The position numbers and the translations under genes are program-made. From the NCBI GenBank assembly GCA_051652645.1, contig JBOFUP010000015.1:1-23373 (forward strand): a stretch of DNA of 23,373 bases, given 5' to 3'. Shown one piece after another: positions 22,303 through 23,373 of the stretch. Every line of letters begins with the position of its first letter. Position 1 is the first letter of the stretch. The stretch is from UBA7332 sp051652645 (lineage in GTDB: Bacteria; Bacteroidota; Bacteroidia; Bacteroidales; UBA7332). The notes below the pieces were generated by a model that searched no databases, was not told the origin of the DNA, and was given only the letters and a program-made list of their open reading frames with translations.

Positions 22303-23373
22303 ATGAAACCAGCAATCACAGATACCTACGACTTTAAGTACCTCATTGAGAGTGGAGCCAATTATGTAGATAAGACAGAGTATCTACATAAGCTAGTTAG
22401 TAGTATAAGCAATACATATTTCCTCTCGCGCCCCCGTCGTTTTGGTAAGTCGCTCACTGTGTCGACTCTGGAGTGCATCTTTCAGGGTCGCAGGGACCTT
22501 TTTGCTGGTTTGAAGATAGATTCGATGGATTACGACTGGCAGGAGTATCCTGTGGTCAATCTCAATATGTCAGAGCTAAAGCATGATAGCAAGGAGTCCT
22601 TTAGTCGTAGTCTACTCAAATCGCTTAAGCAGGTAGCATTAGAGTTAGATGTTGTTATAGATACCGATGATGAGTTTGGCGATATTTTCCGTGACATTCT
22701 TCATAATGCGGCCTCTCAATCACCAACGGGCAAGGTAGTCCTACTTATCGATGAGTACGACGCACCACTGGTGAACAACATCGATGCCCCCCATCTTGAG
22801 GAGATACGCGCTATCTTGGAGAACTTCTACATACAGATCAAGGCAGCCAATTCGGTGCTTCGCTTCACCTTCATGACCGGCGTCACCCGCTTCTCTAAGG
22901 TCTCTGTCTTCTCTAAGCTGAACCATATGATAGATATATCTATGAACCAGCATTATGCTACAATGTTTGGTTTCACTCAGGCGGAGCTAGAGTCGTATTT
23001 CGGAGATAGGATAGCAGAGTTTGCTATAAGAGAGAACCTCTCTACCGAGGATATGACCCTGAAGATCAAGAGTTGGTACAACGGCTACCGTTTCCATCCA
23101 AAAGCTGACACGGTCTACAACCCAGTCTCGGCTGGTCGTTTTATGGAGGACGGAGAGTTCAACAACTGGTGGTTTGAGACAGGCTCACCAAGCTTCTTGA
23201 TACAGCAGTTACGCAAGAAGCCTATCGGCTATTTCGATATGCTAGAGAGAGCAATTCCTGCAGACTTTGTTGGCTCTTTCGATCCAGCCAAGATAGATGC
23301 ACGCTCACTGCTCTTCCAGACCGGCTATCTCACCATAGTTGATGCTGACAACGAAGATGATATGGGTTGGTGG
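22303..23373 (+). CDS. AAA-ATPase_like protein (PF09820 type), 3' end beyond the window
   Basis: An open frame of 357 codons from the ATG at 22303 to the window end, with no stop. The N terminus (FKYLIESGANYVDKTEYL) and the Walker A-like FLSRPRRFGKSLT (residues 40-52) are hallmarks of the AAA-ATPase_like family. Walker B is VVLLIDEYDAPL (145-156), followed by FTFMTGVTRFSKVSVFSKLN and the SWYNGYRF...YNPVS block. Family members usually run to about 500-550 aa and end in a PD-(D/E)XK nuclease-like domain (PF08011), which would lie past the window. Role unknown; such genes are often multi-copy in Bacteroidota. Codons look somewhat more GC-rich than in trxB or xseA. It sits directly after the repeat complex. 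Confidence 0.9.
   Translation, partial: MKPAITDTYDFKYLIESGANYVDKTEYLHKLVSSISNTYFLSRPRRFGKSLTVSTLECIFQGRRDLFAGLKIDSMDYDWQEYPVVNLNMSELKHDSKESFSRSLLKSLKQVALELDVVIDTDDEFGDIFRDILHNAASQSPTGKVVLLIDEYDAPLVNNIDAPHLEEIRAILENFYIQIKAANSVLRFTFMTGVTRFSKVSVFSKLNHMIDISMNQHYATMFGFTQAELESYFGDRIAEFAIRENLSTEDMTLKIKSWYNGYRFHPKADTVYNPVSAGRFMEDGEFNNWWFETGSPSFLIQQLRKKPIGYFDMLERAIPADFVGSFDPAKIDARSLLFQTGYLTIVDADNEDDMGWW

Overview
This AT-rich window comes from a member of the Bacteroidota, most likely the order Bacteroidales. The evidence is the lysS-gpsA-pgi order with a C-terminally extended LysS, a PF14121-type putative porin, a biotin operon using BioG as the esterase, a NagB-like/LmbE fusion of the kind known in Bacteroides relatives, several TAnnTTTG promoter elements, and an AAA-ATPase_like (PF09820) gene. 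I cannot name genus or species.

Layout: positions 1-7359 (+ strand) hold lysS, gpsA, pgi, a HAD-family phosphatase/mutase, xseA and trxB. A hairpin terminator separates pgi from the HAD gene. A 21-bp-stem terminator at 7380-7433 serves both trxB and the convergent biotin operon. Positions 7456-11275 (- strand) hold bioA-bioF-bioG-bioC with 0-4 nt spacing; bioG and bioC are in the same frame, separated only by one UAG codon. A divergent promoter region (11276-11443) leads into a + strand run: PAP2 phosphatase, beta-barrel porin, a periplasmic solute-binding-like protein, mutS2, a small conserved-looking hypothetical, a glycerolipid-type acyltransferase, an omega-amidase/nitrilase, and the NagB-like/LmbE fusion ending at 21188.

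Positions 21189-22302 have no gene and are the most unusual part. They hold a five-copy tandem array of 91-97 bp units, each with an invariant TTATCC/GGATAA hairpin; a run of GGGTTA repeats; three sets of a 9-nt motif; and two 122-bp direct repeats bracketing the array. A promoter-like element then leads into an AAA-ATPase_like gene that runs off the window end.

Most of the window is housekeeping: translation, sugar-phosphate metabolism, DNA repair, redox, biotin and envelope. No transposase, integrase, tRNA, rRNA, CRISPR array or recognisable defence operon is visible. The best candidates for something new are the intergenic repeat complex and its possible link to the AAA-ATPase gene, and the single-stop BioG/BioC junction.
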